Assembly (NCBI GenBank): GCA_964617375.1
Contig: CAZTXQ010000044.1
Location: 1-23,642, forward strand
Length of the DNA: 23,642 nt
DNA from: Firm-13 sp964617375
GTDB lineage: Bacteria; Bacillota; Clostridia; Saccharofermentanales; Saccharofermentanaceae
Direction of reading: 5' to 3'
Shown here: positions 7,226-15,220 of the stretch, piece by piece
Position numbering within the stretch: position 1 is the first letter of the stretch
Layout of the letters: each line of letters begins with the position of its first letter
The notes under the pieces: generated by a model
The model's database searches: none
What the model saw: the letters and a program-made list of their open reading frames with translations, nothing else
What the model was told of the DNA's origin: nothing
Made by a program: the position numbers and the translations under genes

Positions 7226-7882
7226 ATGAGCATCGCAAATCCGAGACTGCCCGCCAAGCCTGTACCGGTCGGGGATTTCGCTTCCCTGGCACAGGAACAC
7301 ATGTCGGACGAATCGCCGGTATCCGGCATCGTTGTAAGCGACACCTGCCTCCGCGAAGAAGACGTCCAGGCGCTCGAGGTGCGGAGCAGTGTCTTCCGGG
7401 AGTGTAGCTTTTCGCATTGTCATTTCGAAAAAGCGGTCTTTGTCGATGTCGTTTTCAGGAATTGCGATCTGTCCAACAGCAAGTTCCGGAGCGCCTATCT
7501 TGAGCGCTGCCGCTTTGAATGCTGCAAATTGATCGGTATCGACATGAGCGATACGCGGATCAAGAACGTCGTTTTTCAGGAGACCCGGCTCCAATATGCC
7601 TGCTTTGACAAAACAAAAATGACCGATGTGCATTTCGATCAGACGGACTTTACCGAGGCGTCTGTGATCGAAGCTTCTCTCAAACAATTCACGGCCGTTG
7701 ATACGAAATTCCTCAGGAACAATTTCTACAAAACGTCCCTGACCGGCATCGATTTTACGCGGTGCGAATTCGCCGCCCCCGTCGTATCCATGCCGCCGGT
7801 CGAACTGAAAGGCGTCATTCTCAATCCTTTTCAGGCGGCGGACCTGATCGGCCTCTGGGGAATCATCGTGAAAAACGACTGA
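7226..7882 (+). CDS. Pentapeptide-repeat protein, Qnr-like in size
   Basis: A 218-residue right-handed quadrilateral beta-helix protein. From about residue 45 to 180 the sequence runs in five-residue steps with central L/F and preceding C/A/S: CSFSH CHFEK AVFVD VVFRN CDLSN SKFRS AYLER CRFEC CKLIG and onward, with a short break near 145-150. The C-terminal ELKGVILNPFQAADLIGLWGI resembles the C-terminal dimerisation segment of Qnr and MfpA proteins (LQGVKLDNYQ... type), and 218 residues is the typical Qnr length. Qnr and MfpA mimic DNA and bind DNA gyrase; whether this one does is inference. Ribosome binding site AAAGGTAAG is weak. Probably cotranscribed with the GNAT gene before it. Confidence 0.85.
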   Translation: MSIANPRLPAKPVPVGDFASLAQEHMSDESPVSGIVVSDTCLREEDVQALEVRSSVFRECSFSHCHFEKAVFVDVVFRNCDLSNSKFRSAYLERCRFECCKLIGIDMSDTRIKNVVFQETRLQYACFDKTKMTDVHFDQTDFTEASVIEASLKQFTAVDTKFLRNNFYKTSLTGIDFTRCEFAAPVVSMPPVELKGVILNPFQAADLIGLWGIIVKND

Positions 7883-7959
7883 CCGAGGCACCGGGGCTGA
7901 CTGCTCGCTGCGGCTTACGGGCTATGCCGAGGCTAACGACGCATTGCCAATGACGGCCG

Positions 7960-8568
7960 TCACGGCCTGTAATTCTTCCGCACGCTGCAGGGCGAATATC
8001 CGCCGGGGGCAAGGGATCCGATCTTCATGCCGAGGGCGGCGCTTAAGGCGTCCGGCGTGTATGCGTTCTTTTCGCGTTCGACCGCGAGAAGGATGTGTGC
8101 GCAGGCCAACGCGTCTTCCAAGGCATTGTGGTGCTCGAAATCGAATTGCAGGAATCCCGCCACGGTGTCGAGCTTATGGTTCAGGAGATAGTCCCAGGTC
8201 TTCTGCGCGGCTTTGCAGGTGCAGATATACCGGGACGACGGGTATTCGATCCGGTAGGCGTCGAGGACATGCCGGAGTGCGGACATATCGAAGGCCGCGT
8301 TGTGCGCCGCGATCAGCGTGCCGCCGATCCTCGGGAGGATCTCGGATGGATAGAGGTTGTCGAACGTGTCGGCGTCCCGGACCATGGCGGGCGTGATGCC
8401 GTGGATCATGATGTTGAACGGATCGAAATAGTCCATGTCGCGGTGGGGACGGACCAGCCAGTATTTTTTCTCGACGATCGTTTCATTTTCGACCACGGCA
8501 ATGCCGACCGCACAGATACTGCCGGAATTGCTGTTGGCTGTTTCGAAGTCGATTGCCGTAAAACGCAT
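7960..8568 (-). CDS. DnaQ-like 3'-5' exonuclease (DEDDh)
   Basis: A 202-residue exonuclease of the DNA polymerase III epsilon-like superfamily. All DEDDh residues are visible: D7 and E9 in AIDFET, D94 in HNAAFD, and H147/D152 in HNALEDA. The core fills residues 1-165; the rest (PDALSAALGMKIGSLAPGGYSP) is a short tail seen in stand-alone relatives rather than a polymerase or BRCT domain. It probably acts in the cytosol on DNA or RNA ends, with exact substrate unknown. AAGGAAAG precedes the ATG. It follows the CoA-disulfide reductase gene by 87 bases on the same strand and may be read through from it; it converges with the pentapeptide gene. Confidence 0.92.
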   Translation of the reverse strand: MRFTAIDFETANSNSGSICAVGIAVVENETIVEKKYWLVRPHRDMDYFDPFNIMIHGITPAMVRDADTFDNLYPSEILPRIGGTLIAAHNAAFDMSALRHVLDAYRIEYPSSRYICTCKAAQKTWDYLLNHKLDTVAGFLQFDFEHHNALEDALACAHILLAVEREKNAYTPDALSAALGMKIGSLAPGGYSPCSVRKNYRP

Positions 8569-8655
8569 GGTTCTTTCCTTTATAGGATCAGAAGCGGCAT
8601 GGGAAGATGCTTGATCGTCTTCTCTGTACCGCCTGTCCGGATCATTCTATTCCTA

Positions 8656-10308
8656 TTATACGCGTGCAGAGTTCTCGTTGTTCATGCAGAATTGCTTGTA
8701 TCCTCCGGACAGATTATACACTTCTTTAAACCCGTTGTTGAGAAGGATGTTCTGCGCGGCGTTGCCGGTAACACCCTTGTTGCAGTAGGTGATCGTCACT
8801 TTGTCCCTGTCCATATCCGGAAGGGCCTTCCGGAGCTTCGCATGCGAGACATTCTCGGCGGTCTCCACATGTCCTTCTTCGTATTGTTTGACAGATCTTG
8901 CGTCAATTAGAGTGTACTCCTGTCCGGCATCCATGAGCGCCACTAATTCTTTGGATGTAATGAGCGGGCGGCCCTGGCGGATCGCATTGTCCAGTATCAT
9001 GCCGGTATACATGACCGGGTCTTTGGTCGTGGAAAAAGGCGGCGCATACGCGAGGTCCAGATGAAAGAGGTCTTCGACATTCGCTTTGAACGTGATCGCC
9101 GTCGCGAACACGTCAATTCTCTTGTCCACGCCTTGCTCCCCGACGATCTGAGCACCCAGAAGCCGTCCGGTCGCTTTGTCGGCAATGCCCTTGATGACCA
9201 TCTCTTTGCCGCCCATATACTCCGGTTTGTCGGGCTTAATGTTGTGGCAGACCGCCGCGTCGTATCCCTGCTCCCTTGCTTCCCGTTCGGAAAGTCCGGT
9301 CTGCGCGACCGTCATATCAAAGACTTTGAAGATCCCGGTGCCAAGAATGCCCCGGAATGAAAGTCCGCCGCCGGTTGACGTATCACCGGCGATTCTTCCC
9401 GTCTTGTTGGCGGTGGATCCGAGAGGGCGATAGACCGGCTTCCCCGTCACGACGTGAAATTGTTCGATACAATCGCCGCATGCGAAAATATCGGGATCGT
9501 TCGTTCTCATGAACTCGTCAACCTTGATCGCTCCGGTGATGCCGAGTTCGATTCCGGCCTTTACCGCCAAATCCGTATTCGGGCGTACGCCCGTCGAAAG
9601 GAGAACAAGATCGGCTTCGACAGCGCTGCCGTCCGACAGCAGAACACAGCTGTCCGTAATTTCACTTACGGATGCACCCGTAAGAACGCGGATGCCGTGT
9701 TTCTCAAGGTGGGCCTTCACATAGACGGCCATATCGGCGTCGAGCCCCGGTGTCACCTGCGGCAATTTCTCGATCATCGTAACCGGAATTCCGATCCCGG
9801 CCAGGCTCTCACAGACCTCAAGTCCGATAAATCCCGTGCCGATGATCACGGCCGACCTTGGCTTTTTCGCGTCGATACATGCCTTGATCCGGTTCATGTC
9901 TCCGATGTTTCGAAGGGTGAAGACATGATCGCCGCCTGCGCCCTTCAAAGGAGGGACAACGGCCCGGGCGCCGGTTGCCAGTATGAGCCGGTCATACGTG
10001 TCGCGAAAAACGTCTCCCGTCACAAGGTTCCTGACCTCTACGCTCCGGTTGTCCCGGTCTATGGAGAGAACCTCGTGGGATGTGAATATATCCACATTGT
10101 ATTTGCTCTTGAAAAAAGCCGGATCGCGCGGCGTCAGCTGGTCCGCACTCTCCACCACGCCCCCGATATAGTACGGCATGCCGCACCCGGAATAGGAGAT
10201 GAAGCTGTCCTTCTCGTAAACGGTGATCTGTGCGTCTTCGCTGTTGCGCCTTGCCTTTGCGGCGGCGGATGTTCCGGCGGCTACCGCGCCTATGATGATC
10301 AGTCTCAT
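8656..10308 (-). CDS. CoA-disulfide reductase / rhodanese fusion (FAD-dependent)
   Basis: A 550-residue flavoprotein disulfide reductase with a C-terminal rhodanese domain. The FAD-binding start is MRLIIIGAVAAGTSAAAKARR; the single redox cysteine C42 lies in SYSGCGMPYYIGG, as in CoA-disulfide reductases; the NAD(P)H-binding fold is VIIGTGFIGLEVCESLAGIG; DIFACGDC is the second FAD motif. A dimerisation domain follows to about 445, then a rhodanese domain (about 455-545) with active-site cysteine about C509 in TYCNKGVTGN. Fusions of this kind are known as CoADR-RHD or NADH polysulfide/persulfide reductases and reduce CoA disulfide, CoA persulfide or polysulfide. GGGAGGA precedes the ATG. Likely role: thiol redox balance and sulfane-sulfur handling. 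Confidence 0.93.
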   Translation of the reverse strand: MRLIIIGAVAAGTSAAAKARRNSEDAQITVYEKDSFISYSGCGMPYYIGGVVESADQLTPRDPAFFKSKYNVDIFTSHEVLSIDRDNRSVEVRNLVTGDVFRDTYDRLILATGARAVVPPLKGAGGDHVFTLRNIGDMNRIKACIDAKKPRSAVIIGTGFIGLEVCESLAGIGIPVTMIEKLPQVTPGLDADMAVYVKAHLEKHGIRVLTGASVSEITDSCVLLSDGSAVEADLVLLSTGVRPNTDLAVKAGIELGITGAIKVDEFMRTNDPDIFACGDCIEQFHVVTGKPVYRPLGSTANKTGRIAGDTSTGGGLSFRGILGTGIFKVFDMTVAQTGLSEREAREQGYDAAVCHNIKPDKPEYMGGKEMVIKGIADKATGRLLGAQIVGEQGVDKRIDVFATAITFKANVEDLFHLDLAYAPPFSTTKDPVMYTGMILDNAIRQGRPLITSKELVALMDAGQEYTLIDARSVKQYEEGHVETAENVSHAKLRKALPDMDRDKVTITYCNKGVTGNAAQNILLNNGFKEVYNLSGGYKQFCMNNENSARV

Positions 10309-10510
10309 GTTGTATCCTCCCGATTCACCTGCTGCAGAGTTCTCGTATACTCCTAAATTAGCACACGGGAAGGCACCGCATATGGTTTTTTCGGGCTTTT
10401 AACGTAAGATTTACATGCTGTAAGCGGATCCGCTTCAAATGGAGTTCTTCGCCGGAGACTTTTCGCGAATCGGAATCCGCTTGTCCTATAGATTCTCACC
10501 CCTGAAAAAT

Positions 10511-10538
10511 AAAAAAACCCCGAAGCTTAAAGCTTCGG
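10511..10538 (-). terminator. Terminator of the tRNA operon
   Basis: On the minus strand a CCGAAGC/GCTTCGG hairpin with a 5-base loop is followed by GG and seven T residues (10517-10511), 11 bases past the tRNA-Glu CCA. Confidence 0.92.
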
Positions 10539-10548
10539 AGTTTCTTCA

Positions 10549-10623
10549 TGGTGACCCGTACGAGAATCGAACTCGTGTCTTCGCCGTGAAAGGGCAATGT
10601 CTTAACCTCTTGACCAACGGGCC
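10549..10623 (-). tRNA. tRNA-Glu (UUC)
   Basis: A 75-nt tRNA with encoded CCA. The acceptor stem GGCCCGU/ACGGGUC pairs fully with one G-U; the anticodon arm is UUGCC-CUUUCAC-GGCGA with anticodon UUC; the T-arm ACGAG-UUCGAUU-CUCGU is standard. It is the second gene of a two-tRNA operon, 3 bases after tRNA-Met. Confidence 0.96.
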
Positions 10624-10626
10624 TTA

Positions 10627-10703
10627 TGGTAGCGGCAGTAGGAGTCGAACCTACGACCTGCCGGGTATGAACCGGACGCTCTGGCCAACTGAGCTATGCC
10701 GCC
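10627..10703 (-). tRNA. tRNA-Met (CAU), elongator type
   Basis: A 77-nt tRNA with encoded CCA. The acceptor stem GGCGGCA/UGCCGCU includes the G1-U72 pair typical of Firmicute elongator tRNA-Met; D-stem GCUC/GAGC; anticodon loop UUCAUAC with anticodon CAU; T-arm GUAGG/CCUAC. The first anticodon-stem pair (27-43) is U-C, a mismatch where most relatives have U-A. It is the first tRNA of the operon. Confidence 0.93.
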
Positions 10704-10734
10704 ATATTGCAGTGCCTTTTTGGAATGCTATTCG

Positions 10735-10763
10735 ATTCTATCAGCCGGAAGTCACCTTGTCAA
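10735..10763 (-). promoter_or_regulatory. tRNA operon promoter
   Basis: TTGACA (10763-10758) and TAGAAT (10740-10735) are separated by 17 bp, 32 bases before the mature tRNA-Met 5' end. Typical strong stable-RNA promoter. Confidence 0.88.
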
Positions 10764-10800
10764 GCAAAATTTTAGCTTGTCTGAAGAGCGGCAAAGAACG

Positions 10801-10837
10801 AAAGCGGCGGTCCTCGTTGCCTGAAGACCGCCGCTTT
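10801..10837. terminator. Terminator hairpin after the C11 protease gene
   Basis: A perfect 12-bp stem, AAAGCGGCGGTC (10801-10812) with GACCGCCGCTTT (10826-10837). On the minus strand it follows the protease stop codon by about 40 bases and is trailed by a T-rich tract (CTTTCGTTCTTT); on the plus strand it is followed by TTTT-less sequence, so minus is the main direction. Confidence 0.8.
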
Positions 10838-10878
10838 TGGGCTTTGCGGGGGATCGTTTTCGCGTTCGAAAGATCGGG

Positions 10879-12927
10879 TTATTCCGTCTCGTAAACGCTG
10901 ATGGAACCGCCGGCACATTCCATTATGACCTCGTCGGTCGTATACTCGTCGCCGAAAATATCCGTGATCTCAAACTGGTAGAGGTAGTCGCCGTCGGGCA
11001 GCGCAGATTCTTCCATCACAACGGGGCCGGAGACAGTGAATTCCTCCATGTAGTAGGTCTGTTCTTCACCGGTTTCCCAGTTCACGGCTGTGAAGACCGG
11101 CGCGATGACGTCGCCGTCGCTTAACGGAAGGATGTCTTTGTCCGACATTCCGTTCTCGTCAATTCCGGCCCAGATACCATAGATGACGAATTCCTCGGTG
11201 TCAAACAGATACGCGGCACGAAGGTTTGTCGCTTCGCCGTTTACCAGAACCGGGATCGTATAGAGATTATAGTTGTCACCTTCTCCGATCAGCACCGGTG
11301 CGCACAGGCTGCCGTTTAATGTCGGCCAGACACCGCGGAAATTGTCACCGAATACACCGTTCTCCCAATCTGCGACGATATCGTTATCGAGTCCGAGGAG
11401 CATGTATTCGCCCGAATCATAGTCCATGTAGTAGATTCTGAACCGGATGCTTTCTATCGCGTCGAGTCCCGACGCGACTTCGACCGTATAGACCCCGTCT
11501 TCGGATATGTGGCTGTAAGCCTCGAGGGCATATTCGTCCGCGCTTACCGTATCTACCTCTTCGTAAGGAATGGCTTCCTCCCCGCCTGCAGCATACAGCA
11601 CATCTTCCTCTGCGGCCCATTCGGGTGCGGTCCAGTTGTCTCCCGCAACCGCATCGATGAAGCGGATGTATCCATTGCTGAAAGCGGCAAATTCCGCATA
11701 ATCGTTCAGGATCGTATCGTCAGAACCCAGGGGAAAGAAAACACTGAGCCCGTTGGCGTTCTCCCGGCTCGCGCCGTTGACGTTGTAGACCACAGCGTCA
11801 AAGAGGCAGTCGAGAAGGTTTTCTCCGGTCGAGGAGAGAACGTTCTCCGTATTCAGTACCATGTTTCCGAGGTCTACCATGTTGGTGTAGCCCTCTTCAT
11901 CGGTATTTCCGCCGTAATTTTCTGTCTTCATAACGCCCTGGACAAGACTCTGGTAGGTGTTGATATCACCCGTTACACCCGTCATCTCATTTGCCATCAG
12001 GTTGAAAGCGTCGCAGAGCGCGGGAACTTTGGAGAGATCAATGACGGATAGAGTCGCCATATCTTCTGCCTGATACGTTGCACACTTGGCGTAATAGGTG
12101 TCGCAGATTACCGTGCCGAGCTCCGCGCCCGTGCAGGACGGATTCTCGCTTAAGTAGGAGAGCCAGCCGGTGTAATCCCAGCCGCCGCCCGGTTCATATT
12201 CTTCGGACGCAACCATGTAACTGGCGTAATTGCTGCAGATCATCGCATTCTCGATACTGGACATAAGGCAGGTATCGAAACCGACCACCTCGAAGGTGAC
12301 GCCGGGAGCGGCCAGTCCCTCGGAAAGCTCCGTAAGACTTAAGCTGTCGCCGTCGTACAATTCGTCAAATTCGACGCCGGATACCGATCCGCCGCCGTGA
12401 TTCCAGAGTAGTGTCATATATTTGTCGGCGGGATAATTTGTGACACCCCATGTGAGGAACTCTCCGAGTGTTGAGGAGAGACCCATCGACGCAGAAGGCT
12501 GCTCATCGAGAAGAGTAAGCTGGCCATCCCTAAGAATCCAGCGCTGCAATAAGGACGGATCAATCTCTTCGATTTCCCAGGCATTGGCGCCTCCGGTCTC
12601 AATGATCAGATTCACATTATCCGGGATATCAACTGCCGCTGCTTCAAGAATATTGGCAGTGGCCGCGCCCCCCTCGGATTCGAGATCCGCGCCGCATACG
12701 TACATGAGCACCGTCCATGTCTCCGCGCCCGATTCCGATCCTTCGGTTTCGCCGGCTGAACCCGTTGTATCTGTGATCGGATTGCTTGTCTCATTTGAAT
12801 TTTCGGGATCTGTCGTGTCAGCGGCGTCGCTTCCGCAGGAAGACACAAGTGTCGCTATGATGAATACAGCAAGAATCAGGGACAGGCATTTCTTCGGCAG
12901 CTTACCTTTTGTCAGTCTTTTCCTCAT
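10879..12927 (-). CDS. Clostripain-family (C11) cysteine peptidase lipoprotein
   Basis: A 682-residue exported protein. I start at 12927, where AAGGAGA lies 6 bases upstream; the longer frame to 13074 would run through the promoter and leader. The N-terminus is a lipoprotein signal: basic MRKRLTKGKLPKK, hydrophobic LSLILAVFIIATL, lipobox VSSC with C31. A Ser/Thr/Glu-rich linker (about 35-68) follows, then the C11 domain: WTVLMYVCGADLE (71-83), catalytic His H177 in LLWNHGGG, catalytic Cys C220 in GFDTCLM, then EEYEPGGGWDY. C11 enzymes generally cut after Arg or Lys and self-process. Residues past about 460 form an extra beta-rich domain of unknown role. It is a surface-anchored protease, monocistronic, with promoter and leader hairpin upstream and a strong terminator downstream. 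Confidence 0.93.
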   Translation of the reverse strand: MRKRLTKGKLPKKCLSLILAVFIIATLVSSCGSDAADTTDPENSNETSNPITDTTGSAGETEGSESGAETWTVLMYVCGADLESEGGAATANILEAAAVDIPDNVNLIIETGGANAWEIEEIDPSLLQRWILRDGQLTLLDEQPSASMGLSSTLGEFLTWGVTNYPADKYMTLLWNHGGGSVSGVEFDELYDGDSLSLTELSEGLAAPGVTFEVVGFDTCLMSSIENAMICSNYASYMVASEEYEPGGGWDYTGWLSYLSENPSCTGAELGTVICDTYYAKCATYQAEDMATLSVIDLSKVPALCDAFNLMANEMTGVTGDINTYQSLVQGVMKTENYGGNTDEEGYTNMVDLGNMVLNTENVLSSTGENLLDCLFDAVVYNVNGASRENANGLSVFFPLGSDDTILNDYAEFAAFSNGYIRFIDAVAGDNWTAPEWAAEEDVLYAAGGEEAIPYEEVDTVSADEYALEAYSHISEDGVYTVEVASGLDAIESIRFRIYYMDYDSGEYMLLGLDNDIVADWENGVFGDNFRGVWPTLNGSLCAPVLIGEGDNYNLYTIPVLVNGEATNLRAAYLFDTEEFVIYGIWAGIDENGMSDKDILPLSDGDVIAPVFTAVNWETGEEQTYYMEEFTVSGPVVMEESALPDGDYLYQFEITDIFGDEYTTDEVIMECAGGSISVYETE

Positions 12928-12988
12928 AAAAATCTCCTTGCGATGTTTTGGGGGATTTTCCTTCGATCGTAAAAACGTTTGTTGCAAA

Positions 12989-13036
12989 TAAAAAAGGTGT
13001 ACTCCTGGAATGATTGCAGATCCAAGTGTGCACCTT
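12989..13036 (-). promoter_or_regulatory. Terminator-like leader hairpin of the C11 protease gene
   Basis: On the minus strand AAGGTG (13036-13031) pairs with CACCTT (12999-12994). An inner ACT-TGGA/TCCA-GG-AGT helix extends the stem, and the run of T continues through 12989. With the promoter at 13070-13042 the predicted transcript starts at or within a base or two of the hairpin base. It could be an attenuator or a 5' stabilising stem-loop. Confidence 0.6.
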
Positions 13037-13041
13037 ATTTT

Positions 13042-13070
13042 ATTATACAGTAACATAGCATAATAGCCAA
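13042..13070 (-). promoter_or_regulatory. C11 protease promoter
   Basis: TTGGCT (13070-13065) and a perfect TATAAT (13047-13042) are separated by 17 bp, giving a leader of about 108 bases before the start codon. Confidence 0.75.
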
Positions 13071-13177
13071 TCACGATTATTTGATAATGTGGCTTTTTGA
13101 CGTATCTGCCAGATTGTTATTGTCAGTTCCACTGCATGTAAATAATACCGGAAAACGGATTCGCACGGATTCCAAAT

Positions 13178-13801
13178 TCACAAATCCCGTTTCTGATAGA
13201 AGGAAATCGACATTAGCCAGGATGCCGCATAAACAACAACCGTTCCGATTGTCGTTACGGCAAGAAGGGTGATCGGTCCCAGGGCAAAGCCTGTCTCCAT
13301 CTTGATACTTTCCAGAGCTGTGCCCAGGCCGAAGATGGCGATGATCACAACAAAGTACATGATTCTTCCCTTTTCCGCCCCGAGCTTGAAGATGAAAGGC
13401 AGGACCAATGCGGAACCGATTAAGCCCGCGGTAAACATACCGGCAACGGAAGACAGGAATTCTATCCCTTTGAAGCTGCCCGACAGGTTCAAGCGAACGG
13501 CCAGAACGGCTGCCGAGAAGGCAAGGGCCGCCAGCGTCACCAGGAGTCCGAACACATATTTCGAAGATACGATCTGTGCCCGTGAGTACGGGAAGGTTCC
13601 GCTGTAAATATGCCACTTTTCTTTTTCGTCATAGGAAAGAAGCGTGACGGGCAGCATACCGGCCATCAGGACCGGAAAGGTTGAGAAAAAGCCCATGCCT
13701 TTATCCGAAAAGGAAACCGCTGAAAAGATGAGAATGACAAAGAGAAAAATGCGGCAGTACTTGACCGCCATATAGAAATCCTTCAAGAGTAAGCCCTTCA
13801 T
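13178..13801 (-). CDS. ABC-2 type transporter permease
   Basis: A 207-residue integral membrane protein. After MKGLLLKDFYMAVKY, a cytosolic amphipathic start typical of ABC-2 permeases, hydrophobic segments follow at about 17-32, 38-55, 82-104, 115-135, 147-163 and 174-196, consistent with six membrane spans. The short loop SYDEKEKWHIYSGTFPYSRAQIVSSKYV is the characteristic coupling region of the YtrC/ABC2_membrane_2-like group. It starts one base after the stop of its ATPase gene, and forms with it and the GntR regulator a three-gene operon. Exporter or efflux function is likely; the substrate is unknown. Confidence 0.86.
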   Translation of the reverse strand: MKGLLLKDFYMAVKYCRIFLFVILIFSAVSFSDKGMGFFSTFPVLMAGMLPVTLLSYDEKEKWHIYSGTFPYSRAQIVSSKYVFGLLVTLAALAFSAAVLAVRLNLSGSFKGIEFLSSVAGMFTAGLIGSALVLPFIFKLGAEKGRIMYFVVIIAIFGLGTALESIKMETGFALGPITLLAVTTIGTVVVYAASWLMSISFYQKRDL

Positions 13802-13802
13802 G

Positions 13803-14645
13803 TTACCTGTTCTCCTTTACCATGAAAATAAACAGCTCTTCAATGTCGATCGGACTGACGGGGAGATGGGCGGGGACAGCGTCCCTCAGGACAATCGCTT
13901 CCGTCCCGTAGTTCGTTGACTTTTTCCCTTTGATCGCAGCCGGGTCGATAACCGACAGTTCCTGTTCCGAGCAGCGAACGATCCCGTGCTTTTCGAGTAA
14001 GACATCCTTCTCTTCACACAGGATCAGCTTCCCCTTGTGCAGAAACGCGATATAATCGCATATCTTTTCGAGATCGCTTACGATGTGAGACGATATCAGT
14101 ATGGCGTGGTCTTCCTCTCTGGTGAAATCCGCAAAGATGTCGATGACCTGGTCCCGAGCAACCGGGTCCAAGCCGCTTGTCGCTTCATCGAGGATCAGGA
14201 GCTTCGCATGATGAGACATCGCAACCGCAATTCCGAGCTTCATCCGCATGCCTCGCGAAAAGTCCTTGAAGGGCTTGTTCTCCTCTATATCCAGCGACTT
14301 CAAGCAATTCGAAAAAGCGCCGGTATCCCAGTTCCTGTAGGTGTGCTTCATCATATTCCCGACTTGTTTTGCCGTCAGGCAGTCGGAGAATCCGACGTCG
14401 TCGAGTACCACTCCAATATCTTCCTTTGTCAGGCGAATATTGTCCCGGTTGTCTTTTCCCAGAAGCGTAATGCTACCCGAGGACTTACGGATCATATCGA
14501 GAATAAGTTTGATCGTGGTGCTCTTCCCGGCTCCATTCTCTCCGATCAATCCCATAATGCAGCCGTTCGGCAGGGTAAGGTTAATGTGATCAAGTGAAAA
14601 ACCGGGATAACTCTTACACAAATCTTTGATTTCAATGGCGTTCAC
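13803..14645 (-). CDS. ABC transporter ATP-binding protein (ABC-2 partner)
   Basis: A 280-residue ABC ATPase. Walker A is GENGAGKST (35-43), the signature is the degenerate FSRGM, and Walker B is LLILDEATSGLDP, with H-loop ILISSH. The start is a GTG directly after the TAA stop of the GntR gene, with GGAGG inside the end of that gene; stop and start abut. The last 60 residues (VLLEKHGIVRCSEQE...) are the C-terminal regulatory extension common to bacitracin/lantibiotic-export type ATPases. With the following permease it forms a YtrB-YtrC-like transporter. Confidence 0.92.
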   Translation of the reverse strand: MNAIEIKDLCKSYPGFSLDHINLTLPNGCIMGLIGENGAGKSTTIKLILDMIRKSSGSITLLGKDNRDNIRLTKEDIGVVLDDVGFSDCLTAKQVGNMMKHTYRNWDTGAFSNCLKSLDIEENKPFKDFSRGMRMKLGIAVAMSHHAKLLILDEATSGLDPVARDQVIDIFADFTREEDHAILISSHIVSDLEKICDYIAFLHKGKLILCEEKDVLLEKHGIVRCSEQELSVIDPAAIKGKKSTNYGTEAIVLRDAVPAHLPVSPIDIEELFIFMVKENR

Positions 14646-15017
14646 TTAGGTTTCCTCCAACAATTCAATCATTTCAATCAGGTCTTCTTTTCCGAGATTG
14701 CTGGCTGAGGCAAGCTTGATTGCTTTCTCCAGGTATTCCTCAATCAGCTTCAGGTTCTGCTCGCGCAAGAGATCAAGATTCTTGGGAGCTACAAAGCATC
14801 CCTTGCCGGCTATCGTGTAAACGAAGCCCTCCCTCTCCAGCACGTCGTAAGCCCTCTTGGTTGTTATGACACTGATGCGCAGATCCTTGGAAAGGTTTCT
14901 GATAGACGGCAGCGCTTCGTCCTCCGTCAGAGTCCCATTCATAATCTGCGACTTGATCTGGGAAAAGACTTGATCGTAGATTGGCACACCGCTCTTATTG
15001 TCTATAAATATATTCAC
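14646..15017 (-). CDS. GntR-family regulator, YtrA subfamily
   Basis: A 123-residue repressor, the short YtrA form: an N-terminal winged helix (IPIYDQVFSQIKSQIMNGTLTEDEALPSIRNLSKDLRISVITTKRAYDVLEREGFVYTIAGKGCFVA, with the substitution V for I at the start of the motif) and only a short dimerising tail (about residues 75-123). I start at the GTG at 15017, 8 bases after AGGAAGGGG; a longer ATG frame would begin upstream of the promoter's -35. First gene of an operon with an ABC ATPase and permease. YtrA-type proteins typically repress their own ABC transporter operon and respond to cell-envelope-active compounds; the operator here overlaps the promoter. Confidence 0.92.
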   Translation of the reverse strand: MNIFIDNKSGVPIYDQVFSQIKSQIMNGTLTEDEALPSIRNLSKDLRISVITTKRAYDVLEREGFVYTIAGKGCFVAPKNLDLLREQNLKLIEEYLEKAIKLASASNLGKEDLIEMIELLEET

Positions 15018-15036
15018 GATCGTCGCCCCTTCCTCT

Positions 15037-15077
15037 ACTGTATATACACAGTATACACAGTAGGCACAGTTTGTCAA
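15037..15077 (-). promoter_or_regulatory. YtrA-type operon promoter with overlapping operator
   Basis: On the minus strand TTGACA (15077-15072) and TATACT (15055-15050) are 16 bp apart. A 25-bp inverted repeat (15037-15061) with arms ACTGTGTATA and TATATACAGT (9 of 10 complementary) around CTGTG covers the -10 and the start point. This matches the operator style known for YtrA regulators, so autorepression is expected. Confidence 0.87.
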
Positions 15078-15178
15078 GCGCCCGACGGGCACCCGGCATG
15101 TATCTTCAGCTGTTCAGAAAATATTGCCAAATCGCAAAATTCTTTTTTTATTCCGTCATCAAAAATAATCATTTATTG

Positions 15179-15184
15179 TATAAT
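15179..15184 (+). promoter_or_regulatory. -10 element of zinc-ribbon gene copy 1
   Basis: TATAAT followed by GA lies 37 bases before the start codon. The sequence from here to the start codon is repeated in copy 2 at the same spacing. No clear -35. Confidence 0.6.
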
Positions 15185-15220
15185 GATTGCAGAAAACTCA
15201 AATAAACGCGAGGAATGCGC

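Noticed and set aside
8095..8910. Long open frame opposite the exonuclease and reductase genes (271 codons)
   Set aside because: It is a shadow of two well-supported minus-strand genes; no family motif and no ribosome binding site.
9454..10356. 300-codon plus-strand frame opposite the CoA-disulfide reductase
   Set aside because: Antisense to a gene with all expected flavoprotein motifs; composition and lack of a start signal argue against it.
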